NCBI RefSeq assembly: GCF_000378825.1
Contig: NZ_KB900388.1
Span: forward strand, 4,409,901-4,473,900
Direction: 5' to 3'
Length of the DNA stretch: 64,000 bases
Origin: Salinispora vitiensis
GTDB taxonomy: Bacteria > Actinomycetota > Actinomycetes > Mycobacteriales > Micromonosporaceae
Shown in pieces: positions 55,106 to 64,000 of this stretch (its first letter is position 1; every line of letters begins with the position of its first letter). Both the position numbers and the translations under genes were made by a program. The notes beneath the pieces were generated by a model. It was not told the DNA's origin, did no database searches, and saw nothing but the letters and a program-made list of their open reading frames with translations.

Positions 55106-56248
55106 ATGAGTAACGGCTTCGAGACGCTCGCCATCCACGCCGGCCAGGCCCCGGAGGCCCGCACCGGTGCGGTGATCCCCCCGATTTACCAGACCAGCAC
55201 GTACGCGCAGGACGCCGTCGGCGCGCCGCGCCAGGGCTACGAGTACAGCCGCTCCGGCAACCCGACCCGGGACGCCCTGCAGGAGTGCCTGGCCGCGCTC
55301 GAAGGCGGCACCGTCGGTCTCGCCTTCGCCAGTGGCCTCGCCGCCGAGGACACGCTGCTGCGGGCGGTCTGCACCCCCGGTGACCACGTGGTCATCCCGG
55401 ACGACGCCTACGGCGGCACCTACCGGCTCTTCGCCCGGGTCACCGAGCGCTGGGGCCTGTCCTACACCCCGGCCCGGGTCTCCGACCCCGACGCGGTACG
55501 GGCCGCGATCCGGCCGGGCCAGACGAAGATCGTCTGGGTGGAGACCCCCACCAACCCATTGCTCGGCATCGCCGACATCGCCGCCCTCGCGGCGATCGCC
55601 CACGAGGCGGGGGCGTTGCTCGTGGTGGACAACACCTTCGCCTCCCCGTACCTGCAGCAGCCCATCACCTTCGGCGCGGACGTCGTCGTGCACTCGACCA
55701 CCAAGTACATCGGTGGACACTCCGACGTGGTCGGTGGGGCGCTGGTCGTCGCCGACCCCGAGCTCGGTGCCGAGCTGGGTTATCACCAGAACGCCATGGG
55801 TGCGATCAACGGGCCGTTCGACGCCTGGCTCACCCTGCGCGGGATCAAGACCCTCGGCGTACGCATGGATCGGCACTGCGACAACGCCGAGCGGATCGCC
55901 ACCTTCCTGGACGGGCACCCGTCGGTCGCCTCGGTCAGCTACCCCGGCCTGCCCACCCACCCCGGGTACGAGGTAGCCGTGAAGCAGATGCGGCGCTTCG
56001 GCGGGATGGTCTCCTTCCGCGCGGTCGGCGGCGAGGAGCGGGCCGTGGAGATCTGTAACCGGGCGAAGCTGTTCGTGCTCGCCGAGTCGCTCGGCGGGGT
56101 GGAGTCCCTGATCGAGCATCCAGGTCGGATGACCCACGCCGGTGCGGCCGGCTCGCCGCTTGAAGTTCCCGGCGATCTCGTGCGACTGTCTGTCGGCATT
56201 GAGACGGTAGACGACCTGCTGGCTGATCTGGAGCAGGCGCTGGGCTGA
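55106..56248 (+). CDS. metB: Cystathionine gamma-synthase
   Basis: 380-residue PLP enzyme of the Cys/Met metabolism family. PLP lysine 200 in HSTTKYIGGHSD; the N-terminal YSRSGNPTRD and ASGLAAEDTLL motifs; C-terminal SLGGVESLIEHPG. It joins O-succinyl- or O-acetylhomoserine with cysteine; some relatives act as cystathionine gamma-lyase, so direction is not settled by sequence. Together with cbs at 43.9 kb it supports transsulfuration in either direction. ATG 55106. Confidence 0.9.
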   Translation: MSNGFETLAIHAGQAPEARTGAVIPPIYQTSTYAQDAVGAPRQGYEYSRSGNPTRDALQECLAALEGGTVGLAFASGLAAEDTLLRAVCTPGDHVVIPDDAYGGTYRLFARVTERWGLSYTPARVSDPDAVRAAIRPGQTKIVWVETPTNPLLGIADIAALAAIAHEAGALLVVDNTFASPYLQQPITFGADVVVHSTTKYIGGHSDVVGGALVVADPELGAELGYHQNAMGAINGPFDAWLTLRGIKTLGVRMDRHCDNAERIATFLDGHPSVASVSYPGLPTHPGYEVAVKQMRRFGGMVSFRAVGGEERAVEICNRAKLFVLAESLGGVESLIEHPGRMTHAGAAGSPLEVPGDLVRLSVGIETVDDLLADLEQALG

Positions 56249-56267
56249 TCGCAGGGGCTGGGGGAGG

Positions 56268-57677
56268 GTGGCCGTGCAGGACATCGAGCCGACCTGGGTG
56301 GGGGCGACTGCCAAGCAGATCGCCCGCGGCGTGCGCCGCGGTGACATCTCCGCCACCCAGGTCGTCGCCGACCATCTCGACCACCTCGCCCGGGTCGACC
56401 CCGACCTGGCGGCGTTCCGGCGGGTACGCGCCGGTGCGGCGGTCACCGAGGCGGAGAAAGTCGACGAGCTGGAGGACCTGGCTGACCTTCCGCTGGCCGG
56501 GGTGCCGGTGGCGGTCAAGGAGAACACCGCCGTCGCCGGACTGCCCACCTGGAACGGTTCGGCCGCCGCACAGACCCCGGTGGCGGAGGCCGACCACGAG
56601 GTGGTCCGGCGGCTGCGCGGTGCGGGGGCGGTGATTCTGGGCGTCACCCGGATGCCGGAGCTGGGCCTGTGGGGGGTGACCGACGACTCGACCGCGGTGA
56701 CCCGAAACCCGTGGGACCGTGGCCGTACCCCCGGCGGCTCGTCCGGGGGGTCGGCCGCGGCGGTGGCCGCGGGGCTGGTGCCGATCGCCCACGGCAACGA
56801 CGGGCTCGGGTCGATCCGGATTCCGGCGGCCTGCTGCGGTTTGGTCGGCCTCAAGCCCGGACGTGGGGTGGTGCCCTGCCAACTCGGCGCGGACGACTGG
56901 TTCGGCCTCACCGAGCACGGGATGCTGACCACCACCGTCGCCGACGCGGCGGTCGGCTTTCAGACGCTCGCCGGCCGGCGGCAGGAGAAGCTCGTCCCGC
57001 CGGCCCGGCTCCGGGTCGGCGTGTCCCTGCGCTCCCCGGTGCGGGGCATCTCGCCGGACGCGTCGAACCGGGACGCGGTCGCCGCCGCCGGCCGACTGCT
57101 CGCCGCCGCCGGGCACGACACCGTGCCCGCCGACCCGAGCTACTCGACGGCGCTCGGCCTGCAGGGCCTCGCCACCTGGTTCGCCGCGGCTGCCGCGGAT
57201 GTCCAGGCCGCCGGCCTGGACCGGCGGAGTCTGCAGAAGCGCAACCGCCGGCACGTCCGGCTCGGGGAGTGGGTGCAGCGCCGGGGGTACGTCCACCCGT
57301 CCGCCCGGGCGGACTGGCGGGAGCGCTCGATCGGGCTCTTCACCGACCACTCGATCGACCTGCTGCTCACCCCGGCCCTGGCGAGCATCCCCCCGGCGGC
57401 GATCAGCTGGTCGGCTCGCTCCTGGCCGGCGAACGTGCTGGCCAACCTTCGTTACGCCCCGTACACCGCGCCGTGGAACGTCGCTGGACTGCCCGCGCTG
57501 GTGGTGCCGGTCGGTCGGCGCCCGGACGGGCTGCCGGTGGCGGTCCAGCTGGTCGGTCCGCCCGGGTCCGAGCTCCTGCTGCTCGGCGTGGCCGGCCAGT
57601 TCGAGATGCAGGCCCCCTGGGCCCGGCACGCCACCGGCTATCCACGGGGCGCGATGCCCTCCCCGGCTGCCGGTTGA
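56268..57677 (+). CDS. Amidase (amidase signature family)
   Basis: 469 residues. The Ser-cisSer-Lys triad: Lys84 in VAVKEN, the Ser-rich GGSSGGSAAA loop near 155-164 and the nucleophile in GLGSIRIPAA near 182-191. C-terminal part with the PWNVAGLPALVVPVG motif typical of the family. Substrate unknown. GTG at 56268 with GGGGGAGGG upstream; 19 bases after metB, so probably co-transcribed. Confidence 0.88.
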   Translation: MAVQDIEPTWVGATAKQIARGVRRGDISATQVVADHLDHLARVDPDLAAFRRVRAGAAVTEAEKVDELEDLADLPLAGVPVAVKENTAVAGLPTWNGSAAAQTPVAEADHEVVRRLRGAGAVILGVTRMPELGLWGVTDDSTAVTRNPWDRGRTPGGSSGGSAAAVAAGLVPIAHGNDGLGSIRIPAACCGLVGLKPGRGVVPCQLGADDWFGLTEHGMLTTTVADAAVGFQTLAGRRQEKLVPPARLRVGVSLRSPVRGISPDASNRDAVAAAGRLLAAAGHDTVPADPSYSTALGLQGLATWFAAAAADVQAAGLDRRSLQKRNRRHVRLGEWVQRRGYVHPSARADWRERSIGLFTDHSIDLLLTPALASIPPAAISWSARSWPANVLANLRYAPYTAPWNVAGLPALVVPVGRRPDGLPVAVQLVGPPGSELLLLGVAGQFEMQAPWARHATGYPRGAMPSPAAG

Positions 57678-57763
57678 GGCGTCCCGGCGCCGGAGCACGA
57701 CAGCGGGAAGTGAGGGCGGTGGCCAGGCCCGGCGCTGGTCGGGCCGGGTGGCACGATCAGGGC

Positions 57764-58984
57764 ATGACGAAATTGGTCAGCCTGGACGACGTACGGGCCG
57801 CGCGGGAGTTGCTTGCCGGTGTCGTACGGACCACCCCGTTGGAACCGTCCCGTCCCCTCAGCGCGGCGCTCGGCGGGCCGGTGTGGCTCAAATGCGAGCA
57901 CCTCCAGCGAGCTGGTTCGTACAAGGTGCGGGGGGCCATCGTGCGGATCTCCCGGCTGTCGGCGGCGGAGCGCGCCAACGGTGTGGTCGCGGCCAGTGCC
58001 GGCAACCACGCCCAGGGGGTGGCGCTCGCTGCCGGCCTGGTCGGCACGGACGCCACCGTGTTCATGCCGGTGAACGCACCGTTGCCGAAGGTGGAGGCCA
58101 CCAAGGGGTACGGCGCGCAGGTAGAACTCGCCGGCAACACGGTTGACGAGACGTTGGTGGCCGCCCAGACCTACGCCGAGCGCACCGGGGCAACGCTGAT
58201 CCACCCGTTCGACCACCCCGATGTGATCGCCGGGCAGGGCACAGTGGCGCTGGAGATCCTCGAACAGTGCCCGGAGGTCCGCACGATCGTCACCGGGGTG
58301 GGGGGCGGCGGACTGGTCTCCGGTATCGGGGTCGCGGTTAAGGCGCTGCGTCCGGACGTGCGGGTCGTCGGGGTGCAGGCGGCCAGCGCCGCCGCCTTCC
58401 CGCCCTCGCTGGCCGCGGGTGAGCCGGTGCGGCTGCCGTCGTTCGGCACGATCGCGGACGGAATCGCCGTCGGCCGCCCCGGTGAGCTGACCTTCCAGCA
58501 CGTCCGCGCGTTGGTCGACGAGGTCGTGACCGTGCGCGAGGAGGACATCTCCCGGGCGTTGCTGATGTTGTTGGAGCGGGGCAAGCAGGTGGTCGAGCCG
58601 GCCGGTGCGGTGGGGGCGGCGGCGCTGCTGGCCGGTGCGGTTGACGTCGAGGCGCCGGTGGTGACGGTGCTCTCCGGTGGCAACATCGATCCGCTACTGA
58701 TGCTGCGGGTGATCGAGCACGGGCTCGCGGCGGCCGGGCGCTACCTGCGGGTCACCGTCCGCTGCTCGGACCGACCGGGCCAGCTCGCCCTGTTGCTCAA
58801 TGAGATCGCCGAGCAGCGGGCGAACGTCGTGGACGTCGAGCACCAGCGGGCCAACCCGCACCTGCGGCTCGGCGAGGTCGAGGTGGCGCTGTCGGTGGAG
58901 ACCCGCGGCACCGAACATTCGGACACGCTGATCAGCGTGCTGCGGGCGAGTGGCTACCAGGTGGTTTTCGCCGGCGAGGCGTGA
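57764..58984 (+). CDS. ilvA: Threonine dehydratase (ammonia-lyase)
   Basis: 406-residue PLP enzyme making 2-oxobutanoate for isoleucine. PLP lysine 54 in GSYKVRGA; glycine loop TGVGGGGLVSG near 178-188; C-terminal ACT domain (about 325-405) for allosteric control. The single short ACT region gives the TdcB/actinobacterial IlvA form. ATG 57764; 86 bases after the amidase. Confidence 0.9.
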   Translation: MTKLVSLDDVRAARELLAGVVRTTPLEPSRPLSAALGGPVWLKCEHLQRAGSYKVRGAIVRISRLSAAERANGVVAASAGNHAQGVALAAGLVGTDATVFMPVNAPLPKVEATKGYGAQVELAGNTVDETLVAAQTYAERTGATLIHPFDHPDVIAGQGTVALEILEQCPEVRTIVTGVGGGGLVSGIGVAVKALRPDVRVVGVQAASAAAFPPSLAAGEPVRLPSFGTIADGIAVGRPGELTFQHVRALVDEVVTVREEDISRALLMLLERGKQVVEPAGAVGAAALLAGAVDVEAPVVTVLSGGNIDPLLMLRVIEHGLAAAGRYLRVTVRCSDRPGQLALLLNEIAEQRANVVDVEHQRANPHLRLGEVEVALSVETRGTEHSDTLISVLRASGYQVVFAGEA

Positions 58985-59022
58985 GGCCGCCCAGCCCGAG
59001 CTCTGCCGGAGCCCGAAAAGCT

Positions 59023-59057
59023 CGACGTGCCGGTGGCCCCGGGCCACCGGCACGTCG
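59023..59057. terminator. Bidirectional terminator (ilvA / greA)
   Basis: 35-base palindrome of 17+1+17: CGACGTGCCGGTGGCCC, one C, and its complement. It lies between convergent stops and is followed by AAAC on the plus strand. Confidence 0.8.
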
Positions 59058-59081
59058 AAACGGGTGGTTCAGCCGCTGCCC

Positions 59082-59579
59082 TCAGCCGCCGAAGGGCTCG
59101 AAGGCGACCACGGTCACCTTGATATCCGCGCCGCTGGGCGCGGTGTAGGTGCAGGTCTGGCCCGGGCGGCAGCCCAGGATCGCCTGCCCGATGGCGGACT
59201 CGGGGCTGTAGACCGTCAGCTCGGTGGTCGACGAGATCTCGCGGGAACCGAGCAGGAAACGCTCGGTGTCGTCCTTGTCATCATCGAAGTAGATCGTTAC
59301 TACCATGCCCGGCGCGACCGTGTCGGCAGTCGGTGCCTCGCCCACCTGAGCGGTGCGGAGTAGCTCCTTCAGGTAGACGATCCGTCCCTCGGCCTTGCCC
59401 TGTTCCTCGCGGGCGGCGTGGTAGCCGCCGTTCTCCCGCAGGTCACCCTCCTCACGCCGGGCGTTGATCTCGGCGGCGATGACCGGCCGATTGGCGATCA
59501 ACGCATCGAGCTCCGCCTGGAGGCGGTCGTGCGCCTCCTGGGACAGCCAGGTGGCGGGCGCCTCGTTGCCAGTGGACAC
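59082..59579 (-). CDS. greA: Transcription elongation factor GreA
   Basis: 165-residue factor that rescues backtracked RNA polymerase. N-terminal coiled coil (ALIANRPVIAAEINARREEG; EGDLRENGGYHAA near 46-58 with the acidic tip) and C-terminal FKBP-like domain (YSPESAIGQAILG). GTG 59579 after GAGGAGA. DUF4307 gene upstream. Confidence 0.94.
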   Translation of the reverse strand: MSTGNEAPATWLSQEAHDRLQAELDALIANRPVIAAEINARREEGDLRENGGYHAAREEQGKAEGRIVYLKELLRTAQVGEAPTADTVAPGMVVTIYFDDDKDDTERFLLGSREISSTTELTVYSPESAIGQAILGCRPGQTCTYTAPSGADIKVTVVAFEPFGG

Positions 59580-59705
59580 AGGCGATCTCCTCAGTCGTGC
59601 TGGCGGCAGGTGAAATTCCAAGTTACCAGTGCCCGCCGACGTCGTCGGCCCGACGATCAACGTCCAGCCCCTCGCAGGCCGCCCCGCCACGGTCGTCCGA
59701 GCAGG

Positions 59706-60140
59706 TCAGGCCGGGCGCCGACAGCGAAGTACCTCGCCGATGAAAGGGCGTCCCTCGGTCACCAGGCGGTGCTGTGCGCGTACCTCCCGCTCGTCGGGCC
59801 GGGCGGTCACCGTGACCTGCTCCCGGGCGACCTGGGCGCCGTCGCGGTCCCGGGCCCGCAACACGCAGACCGCCGACCCGCCCGGAGGTACGGTGACCCG
59901 GAAGTCGATCAGCACCTGGGAGTCGGTGATCTCGGTATAGGTGATCACGGTCGCGTCGTACTCCAGCCCGCCGTACTGCTGGTAGAGCCGGACCACGATC
60001 GTGCCGAGGGCCGCCACCAGGGCGAGCCCCACCAGCGCGGTCAGCACTGGACGGCGCCGACGGCGTTCCCGCCGCCGGCCGTACCGGCCGGGTGGGAACA
60101 CCGGCGCGCCGGCTGAATGTGTGGCGTGCGTCTCGCTCAC
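59706..60140 (-). CDS. DUF4307 membrane protein
   Basis: 144 residues: an Arg-rich N-terminus, a membrane helix at about 31-50 (PVLTALVGLALVAALGTIVV) and an extracytoplasmic beta domain with two Cys (AVCVLRAR; VLRCRRPA). Unknown function. In actinobacteria it commonly sits between greA and mca, as here. Confidence 0.85.
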   Translation of the reverse strand: MSETHATHSAGAPVFPPGRYGRRRERRRRRPVLTALVGLALVAALGTIVVRLYQQYGGLEYDATVITYTEITDSQVLIDFRVTVPPGGSAVCVLRARDRDGAQVAREQVTVTARPDEREVRAQHRLVTEGRPFIGEVLRCRRPA

Positions 60141-60411
60141 CGGCGGGCATCTCCTGGCATCGTTGTCGGGGCCATCAGCAAGAATGGTTTGGTAAGAGTG
60201 GCAGGTTCATTCTCCCAGCCGGCCGACACGTCACGCATCATGGACACGTCCGGCACCGTGAGGGCTCCAGCAGCGCCGTAAGCATCGCAGGTCAGCGCCG
60301 GTGGAGTGTCCAGGGGTGCGGGTGTACGCGGTGGGCGGCACCACGGCGGGGAAGGTTCGTAGCCGAGCGGCCTGGGCAGGACCGCCGGGGCAGAGATGAG
60401 GAGCGCCTACC

Positions 60412-61293
60412 TTGGCAGAGCGACTGCGACTCATGGCCGTCCACGCACACCCGGACGACGAGTCGAGCAAGGGTGCCGCGACCACCGCGAAGTACGTGGC
60501 CGAGGGGGTGGACGTCCTGGTAGTGACGTGCACCGGCGGCGAGCGGGGAAGCGTGCTCAATCCCAAGATGGACCGGCCCGACGTCTGGGCCAACATCGCC
60601 GACATCCGCCGCGCCGAGATGGACGCCGCGCGGGCCATTCTCGGTATCGAGCAGGCCTGGCTCGGCTTCGTGGACTCGGGGCTGCCGGAGGGGGACCCGC
60701 TGCCACCGTTGCCGGAGGGCTGCTTCGCCCTGCAGGACGTGGCCGAGGCCGCCGGCCCGCTGGTGCGCCTGATGCGTGAGTTCCGTCCGCACGTCGTCAC
60801 CACCTACGACGAGGAGGGCGGCTACCCGCACCCCGACCACATCATGACTCACAAGATCAGCATCGAGGCCTTCGACGCCGCCGGTGACGCCGAGCGTTAC
60901 CCCGAGCTCGGCGAGCCCTGGCAGCCGCTCAAGCTCTACTACGACATCGTTTTCTCCAAGGGCAAGATCCTGGTGCTGCACGAGGCGCTGCTCGCCGCCG
61001 GCTTCGAGTCGCCGTACGGGGAGTGGCTCACGCGTTGGGAGGGCCGGACCGACAAGGGCCCCAGAATCACCACCCGGGTGGGGTGCGCCGAGTACTTCCC
61101 GGTCCGCGACGACGCGTTGCGCGCCCACGCGACCCAGATCGACCCGGACGGATTTTGGTTCCAGGTGCCGATGGAGGTGCAACAGCGCGCCTGGCCCACG
61201 GAGGACTTCCAACTCGTCCGGTCCCTGGTCGACAGCCCCCTGCCCGAGTCGGACCTCTTCGCTGGCATTGCCGAGCCCGGCGTACCGCGATGA
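60412..61293 (+). CDS. mca: Mycothiol S-conjugate amidase
   Basis: 293-residue zinc amidase that cleaves mycothiol conjugates during detoxification. HAHPDDE at about 11-17 provides His13/Asp16, and HPDH at 140-143 provides His143. TTG 60412 gives the standard MAERLRLMAVHAHP N-terminus; GAGGAG lies about 8 bases before. Mycothiol is specific to actinobacteria, supporting the taxonomic call. Divergent from DUF4307; 271 bases apart with no recognisable content. Confidence 0.93.
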   Translation: MAERLRLMAVHAHPDDESSKGAATTAKYVAEGVDVLVVTCTGGERGSVLNPKMDRPDVWANIADIRRAEMDAARAILGIEQAWLGFVDSGLPEGDPLPPLPEGCFALQDVAEAAGPLVRLMREFRPHVVTTYDEEGGYPHPDHIMTHKISIEAFDAAGDAERYPELGEPWQPLKLYYDIVFSKGKILVLHEALLAAGFESPYGEWLTRWEGRTDKGPRITTRVGCAEYFPVRDDALRAHATQIDPDGFWFQVPMEVQQRAWPTEDFQLVRSLVDSPLPESDLFAGIAEPGVPR

Positions 61294-61359
61294 GGGGGTC
61301 CATCGGCCCTGCCCCGGGGGCGGGCTAGGCTGGTCACCACTCGCGCAACGGAGGACGCC

Positions 61360-61662
61360 ATGCTTACCGCCGCTGAGGTGCTCGCCCAAAACAACTTCGG
61401 GAACACCCGCACGGGTGGGCTGGCCGGCCCGATGGGCCTGTTCCTGATTCTCGTGCTGGCGACCGCCACCGTTCTGCTGATCCGCAACATGAACGCCCGA
61501 CTGCGCCGACTGCCCGACCAGTTTCCGTCCGCCTCCGACTCCGCCGCGGCTGGCTCCGTTGCGTCCGGCGCCGGTCCGGCTGCGGCAGTCAGTGAGGCGA
61601 CCGGTGGCGCCCCGGCGCGGGATTCATCGCCGAAATCCGGCACCGGGCCCCAGCAGCTCTGA
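61360..61662 (+). CDS. Small membrane protein downstream of mca
   Basis: 100 residues with one membrane helix (about 27-43, LFLILVLATATVLLIRNM) and a Ser/Ala/Gly-rich tail. Similar small membrane proteins follow mca in actinobacteria (Rv1083 type). Function unknown. ATG 61360. Confidence 0.75.
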   Translation: MLTAAEVLAQNNFGNTRTGGLAGPMGLFLILVLATATVLLIRNMNARLRRLPDQFPSASDSAAAGSVASGAGPAAAVSEATGGAPARDSSPKSGTGPQQL

Positions 61663-61786
61663 ACGGGTCCTGGCCGCATGATTCACGACTATCGGCACCC
61701 GAGCCCCCTGTTGCGGTAACCGGTATTGGCCTAGCCTTCCCGCCGGGGACGGAAAGTTTCGTCGGCCTGGGCAGGAGGGGGCGCCG

Positions 61787-61852
61787 ATGATCAGCGCAGC
61801 TGAGGCTGCCCGCCGTACTGTCGGAGAGCTCGGGGCCGGAGCGGGGTGGTGA
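61787..61852 (+). CDS. 21-codon leader ORF coupled to the GGDEF-EAL gene
   Basis: ATG 61787 has AGGAGG 8 or so bases upstream and encodes MISAAEAARRTVGELGAGAGW. Its TGA (61850-61852) overlaps the GTG (61849) of the next gene, a classic coupling arrangement. Possibly a leader peptide that meters translation. Confidence 0.5.
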   Translation: MISAAEAARRTVGELGAGAGW

Positions 61853-64000
61853 CCACCGCGCTGCCCGGCCAGTCGCGGGCAGGTCCCTCCGGCCGGTCCC
61901 AGCGGGCCCGCGCGCTCACGGCGGCATTGCTGGTGACGGCCTTGGTGGCAGCCGTGGCGGCGGTCACCGCGCCGAGCGGTCTGCCCAGCAACGACCCGCT
62001 CGGCGGCCCCGCACGCTTCGGGCTCGCGGTCACGGTGTTCGCATTCGCGCAACTCGCCCAACTCCAGTTCCGGGCTGCGGCGGGAGCGGTCAGCCTCACC
62101 TGGGGCGAGGCCGCGCTCGTCATCTGTCTGCACCAGGTGCCCGCCGGCTGGATTCCGGCGGCCACCCTGCTCGGCGCCGGTCTGGCCTGGTCGGGGATGT
62201 CGTTGCTCGGTACCCGCCGGCGGCCGGTGGAGATCGCCCGGATCGCATCGTCGCTGACCGTGGCGACGGCGTTGGCCGGGTTCGTCACCACCCTGCTGGG
62301 GCGGCCGCTGCTGGCGACACCGACCCCACCGCTCGCGTTCGCGCTGCTCGCCGGTGCGGTCACCTACCTGATCGTGTGTGTCGGGCTGGATGCGGTCACC
62401 CTCAACCTCCACCACGGCGTCCCAGCAGGTGTCCTGCGGGGGGAGGCGCTGCGCGGCAAACTGATGATGTTCGTCGGGAACGTGGTGGTGGGCCTGGTCG
62501 TGGTAGCCCTCATCGAGGTCGACCCACGTTGGTTGTTGATCCTTCCGCTGCCGCTCTGGCTGCTCCAGCAGACCTACCGCCACCAGCTCCGCGTCGATCG
62601 GAATCGACGTGCCTGGCGGGCCTTCGCCGAGGCGACCGCCGCGCTCGATCACCGCGACGAGCGGGGGGTCGCGACGGCGGCGGCGAGTGACGCGCTGACC
62701 GGCCTGGCCAACCGGACGGCCATGCTCAGCCAGGGAGACCAGGTGCTGCGGCAGCTGGCCCGGGACCGGCCGGTGGCGTTGCTGCTACTGGACATCAACC
62801 GGTTCAAGGAGGTCAACGACACGCTCGGGCACGCGGCCGGTGACCAGCTCCTCCGGCTGACCGCCGACCGGCTGGGCGGGCTGGCCCGCGGCGGGGACCT
62901 GCTGGGCCGGCTCGGCGGCGACGAGTTCGCCCTCCTGTTGACCTCGGTGCCGGTGCCCGGCGACAGCGCCGCCCCGATGGCGTACACGCTGCGCCAGGCC
63001 CGGGAGATCACCGAACGGCTCGCCGCCCCCACCGAGGTGGCGGGGGTCCGAATGTCCGTGGAGGCCGCCGTCGGGGTGGTGGTCGCCGACGCCGGCACCG
63101 CCGACATGGCGGAGCTGCTGCGCCGGGCGGACATCGCGATGTACCAGGCGAAGGAGGGCAATGGCTGCGTCGCCGCGTACGACTCCGCGCGGGACGCCAC
63201 CAGCACCGACCGGCTCGCGCTCCTAGCCGAGCTGCGCGAGGCGTTGGCCGCCGACGACCAGCTGGTGCTGGTCCTGCAACCGGCGGTGGACCTGGCCACC
63301 GGGGCGCCCACCGGGGTGGAGGCACTGATCCGCTGGCGGCACCCCCGACGCGGCTGGCTCAACCCGCACGAGTTCATCCGTCCGGTGGAAAACAGCGAGC
63401 AGCTGGGCACCTTCACCCGGTACGTGCTGGACAAAGCGCTCGGCGTTGCGGCGCAGTGGGCCCGGGACGGGCTGGACCTGCCGATCTCGGTGAACCTCTC
63501 CGCCCGCAGCCTGCTCGACCGGCGGCTGCCGACCGAGATCGCGGACGCGCTGCGCCGCCACCGGGTGCCGGCGCGGCGGCTCGTCCTGGAGATCACCGAG
63601 ACGGTGGTGATGAGCGAGTTGGAGGTGATCGACGAGGTGCTCGGCGCGCTGCGCACCATGGGGGTGCAGTTGGCCGTGGACGACTTCGGCACCGGATTCT
63701 CGTCGCTGACCTTCCTCACCCGGGTCGCCGTGGACGAGTTGAAGGTGGACCGTTCCTTCGTGCTCCGGATGGCCGACTCGCCGGAGGCGGCGGCGATCGT
63801 GCGTACCACGGTGGGGCTGGGCCAGCAGTTGGGGCTACGGGTGGTCGCTGAGGGGGTGGAGACCGCCGAGCAGCGCAGCGCGCTGGCCGAACTCGGCTGC
63901 ACGGCCGCACAGGGCTACCACTTCTTCAAACCCATGCCGGCCGACAAGATTGGCGCGGTCCTCGGCGGTCTGGTCAACGGGGCGCGCTCCCGGGTTGTTC
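61849..64000 (+). CDS. GGDEF-EAL cyclic-di-GMP enzyme (3' partial)
   Basis: 717 residues visible, cut by the window end. About six to seven membrane helices form residues 15-245. GGDEF domain with DALTGLANR near 280 and an intact GGDEF at 356-360. EAL domain with EAL at 491-493, NLSARSL, DDFGTG near 610, ELKVDRSF and VAEGVET, so both synthesis and hydrolysis motifs are intact. It may switch between activities. GTG 61849 has GGAG 7 bases before; a GTG one codon earlier is possible. Sensory ligand unknown. Confidence 0.88.
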   Translation, partial: MTTALPGQSRAGPSGRSQRARALTAALLVTALVAAVAAVTAPSGLPSNDPLGGPARFGLAVTVFAFAQLAQLQFRAAAGAVSLTWGEAALVICLHQVPAGWIPAATLLGAGLAWSGMSLLGTRRRPVEIARIASSLTVATALAGFVTTLLGRPLLATPTPPLAFALLAGAVTYLIVCVGLDAVTLNLHHGVPAGVLRGEALRGKLMMFVGNVVVGLVVVALIEVDPRWLLILPLPLWLLQQTYRHQLRVDRNRRAWRAFAEATAALDHRDERGVATAAASDALTGLANRTAMLSQGDQVLRQLARDRPVALLLLDINRFKEVNDTLGHAAGDQLLRLTADRLGGLARGGDLLGRLGGDEFALLLTSVPVPGDSAAPMAYTLRQAREITERLAAPTEVAGVRMSVEAAVGVVVADAGTADMAELLRRADIAMYQAKEGNGCVAAYDSARDATSTDRLALLAELREALAADDQLVLVLQPAVDLATGAPTGVEALIRWRHPRRGWLNPHEFIRPVENSEQLGTFTRYVLDKALGVAAQWARDGLDLPISVNLSARSLLDRRLPTEIADALRRHRVPARRLVLEITETVVMSELEVIDEVLGALRTMGVQLAVDDFGTGFSSLTFLTRVAVDELKVDRSFVLRMADSPEAAAIVRTTVGLGQQLGLRVVAEGVETAEQRSALAELGCTAAQGYHFFKPMPADKIGAVLGGLVNGARSRVV

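Noticed and set aside
54638..56935. Long minus-strand ORF joining the HIT gene to sequence opposite metB/amidase
   Set aside because: Only the last 140 residues are a real HIT protein; the rest is the complement of metB and the amidase.

Overview
The window is chromosomal DNA of a very GC-rich actinomycete, almost certainly a Micromonosporaceae member (Salinispora/Micromonospora type). The reasons are third-position GC saturation, mycothiol conjugate amidase (mca) beside greA, class II fructose-bisphosphatase, PEP carboxylase, the DUF501/ArgA-like/Ppx block after enolase, and gene order. The genus is inferred. It is mostly housekeeping chromosome: I see no phage, transposase, integrase, CRISPR array, rRNA or biosynthetic cluster. 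About 60 protein genes and one tRNA are supported.

Layout. 1-8.4 kb: the end of a ferredoxin-NADP reductase; a TetR regulator divergent from a frameshifted NAD-dependent epimerase gene, with a duplicated operator between them; a DMT exporter; glpX; xseA/xseB; ispH. 8.5-16.5 kb: a lipoprotein, a large secreted subtilase, rmuC and ppc. 16.8-26.8 kb: mfd, a SurA-like lipoprotein, mazG, a broken small lipoprotein gene, eno, divIC, DUF501, an ArgA-like acetyltransferase and ppx. 26.9-32.5 kb: a compositionally atypical thiamine-diphosphate 2-ketoacid decarboxylase, a PadR/HAAS membrane-protein pair, a dienelactone hydrolase and a family-5 uracil-DNA glycosylase. 32.5-37 kb: a DUF4129-MoxR-DUF58 operon. 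37-43.9 kb: type II NADH dehydrogenase, tRNA-Leu(UAA), a Bax-inhibitor-like protein, a thiolase, two tandem SGNH hydrolases and a DUF1232 protein. 43.9-47.3 kb: cystathionine beta-synthase, a GNAT and ribonuclease Z, preceded by an unannotated-looking small transcription unit. 47.3-52.1 kb: a three-gene operon for the osmolyte N-acetylglutaminylglutamine amide (NAGGN). 52.4-64 kb: an internally deleted kinase-like gene, a VOC protein, msrA, a HIT protein, metB, an amidase, threonine dehydratase, greA, DUF4307, mca and a GGDEF-EAL protein cut by the window end.

How genes work together. glpX, eno and ppc sit on the gluconeogenic/glycolytic/anaplerotic axis. Cystathionine beta-synthase and cystathionine gamma-synthase together support transsulfuration, about 10 kb apart. 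xseA/xseB, mfd, rmuC and the uracil-DNA glycosylase serve DNA repair. mca, msrA and the NAGGN operon point to redox and osmotic stress handling, fitting a soil or marine actinomycete.

The least ordinary signals are: (i) a small minus-strand transcription unit just upstream of rnz with an almost full-length Shine-Dalgarno, a 12-codon ORF and a three-way-junction terminator; (ii) the paired operator of the TetR/epimerase locus; (iii) three damaged genes (epimerase frameshift, small-lipoprotein frameshift, kinase-like gene lacking its catalytic core); (iv) a duplicated translation start and a leader ORF that look like coupling devices; (v) a leaderless PadR promoter built of palindromes.
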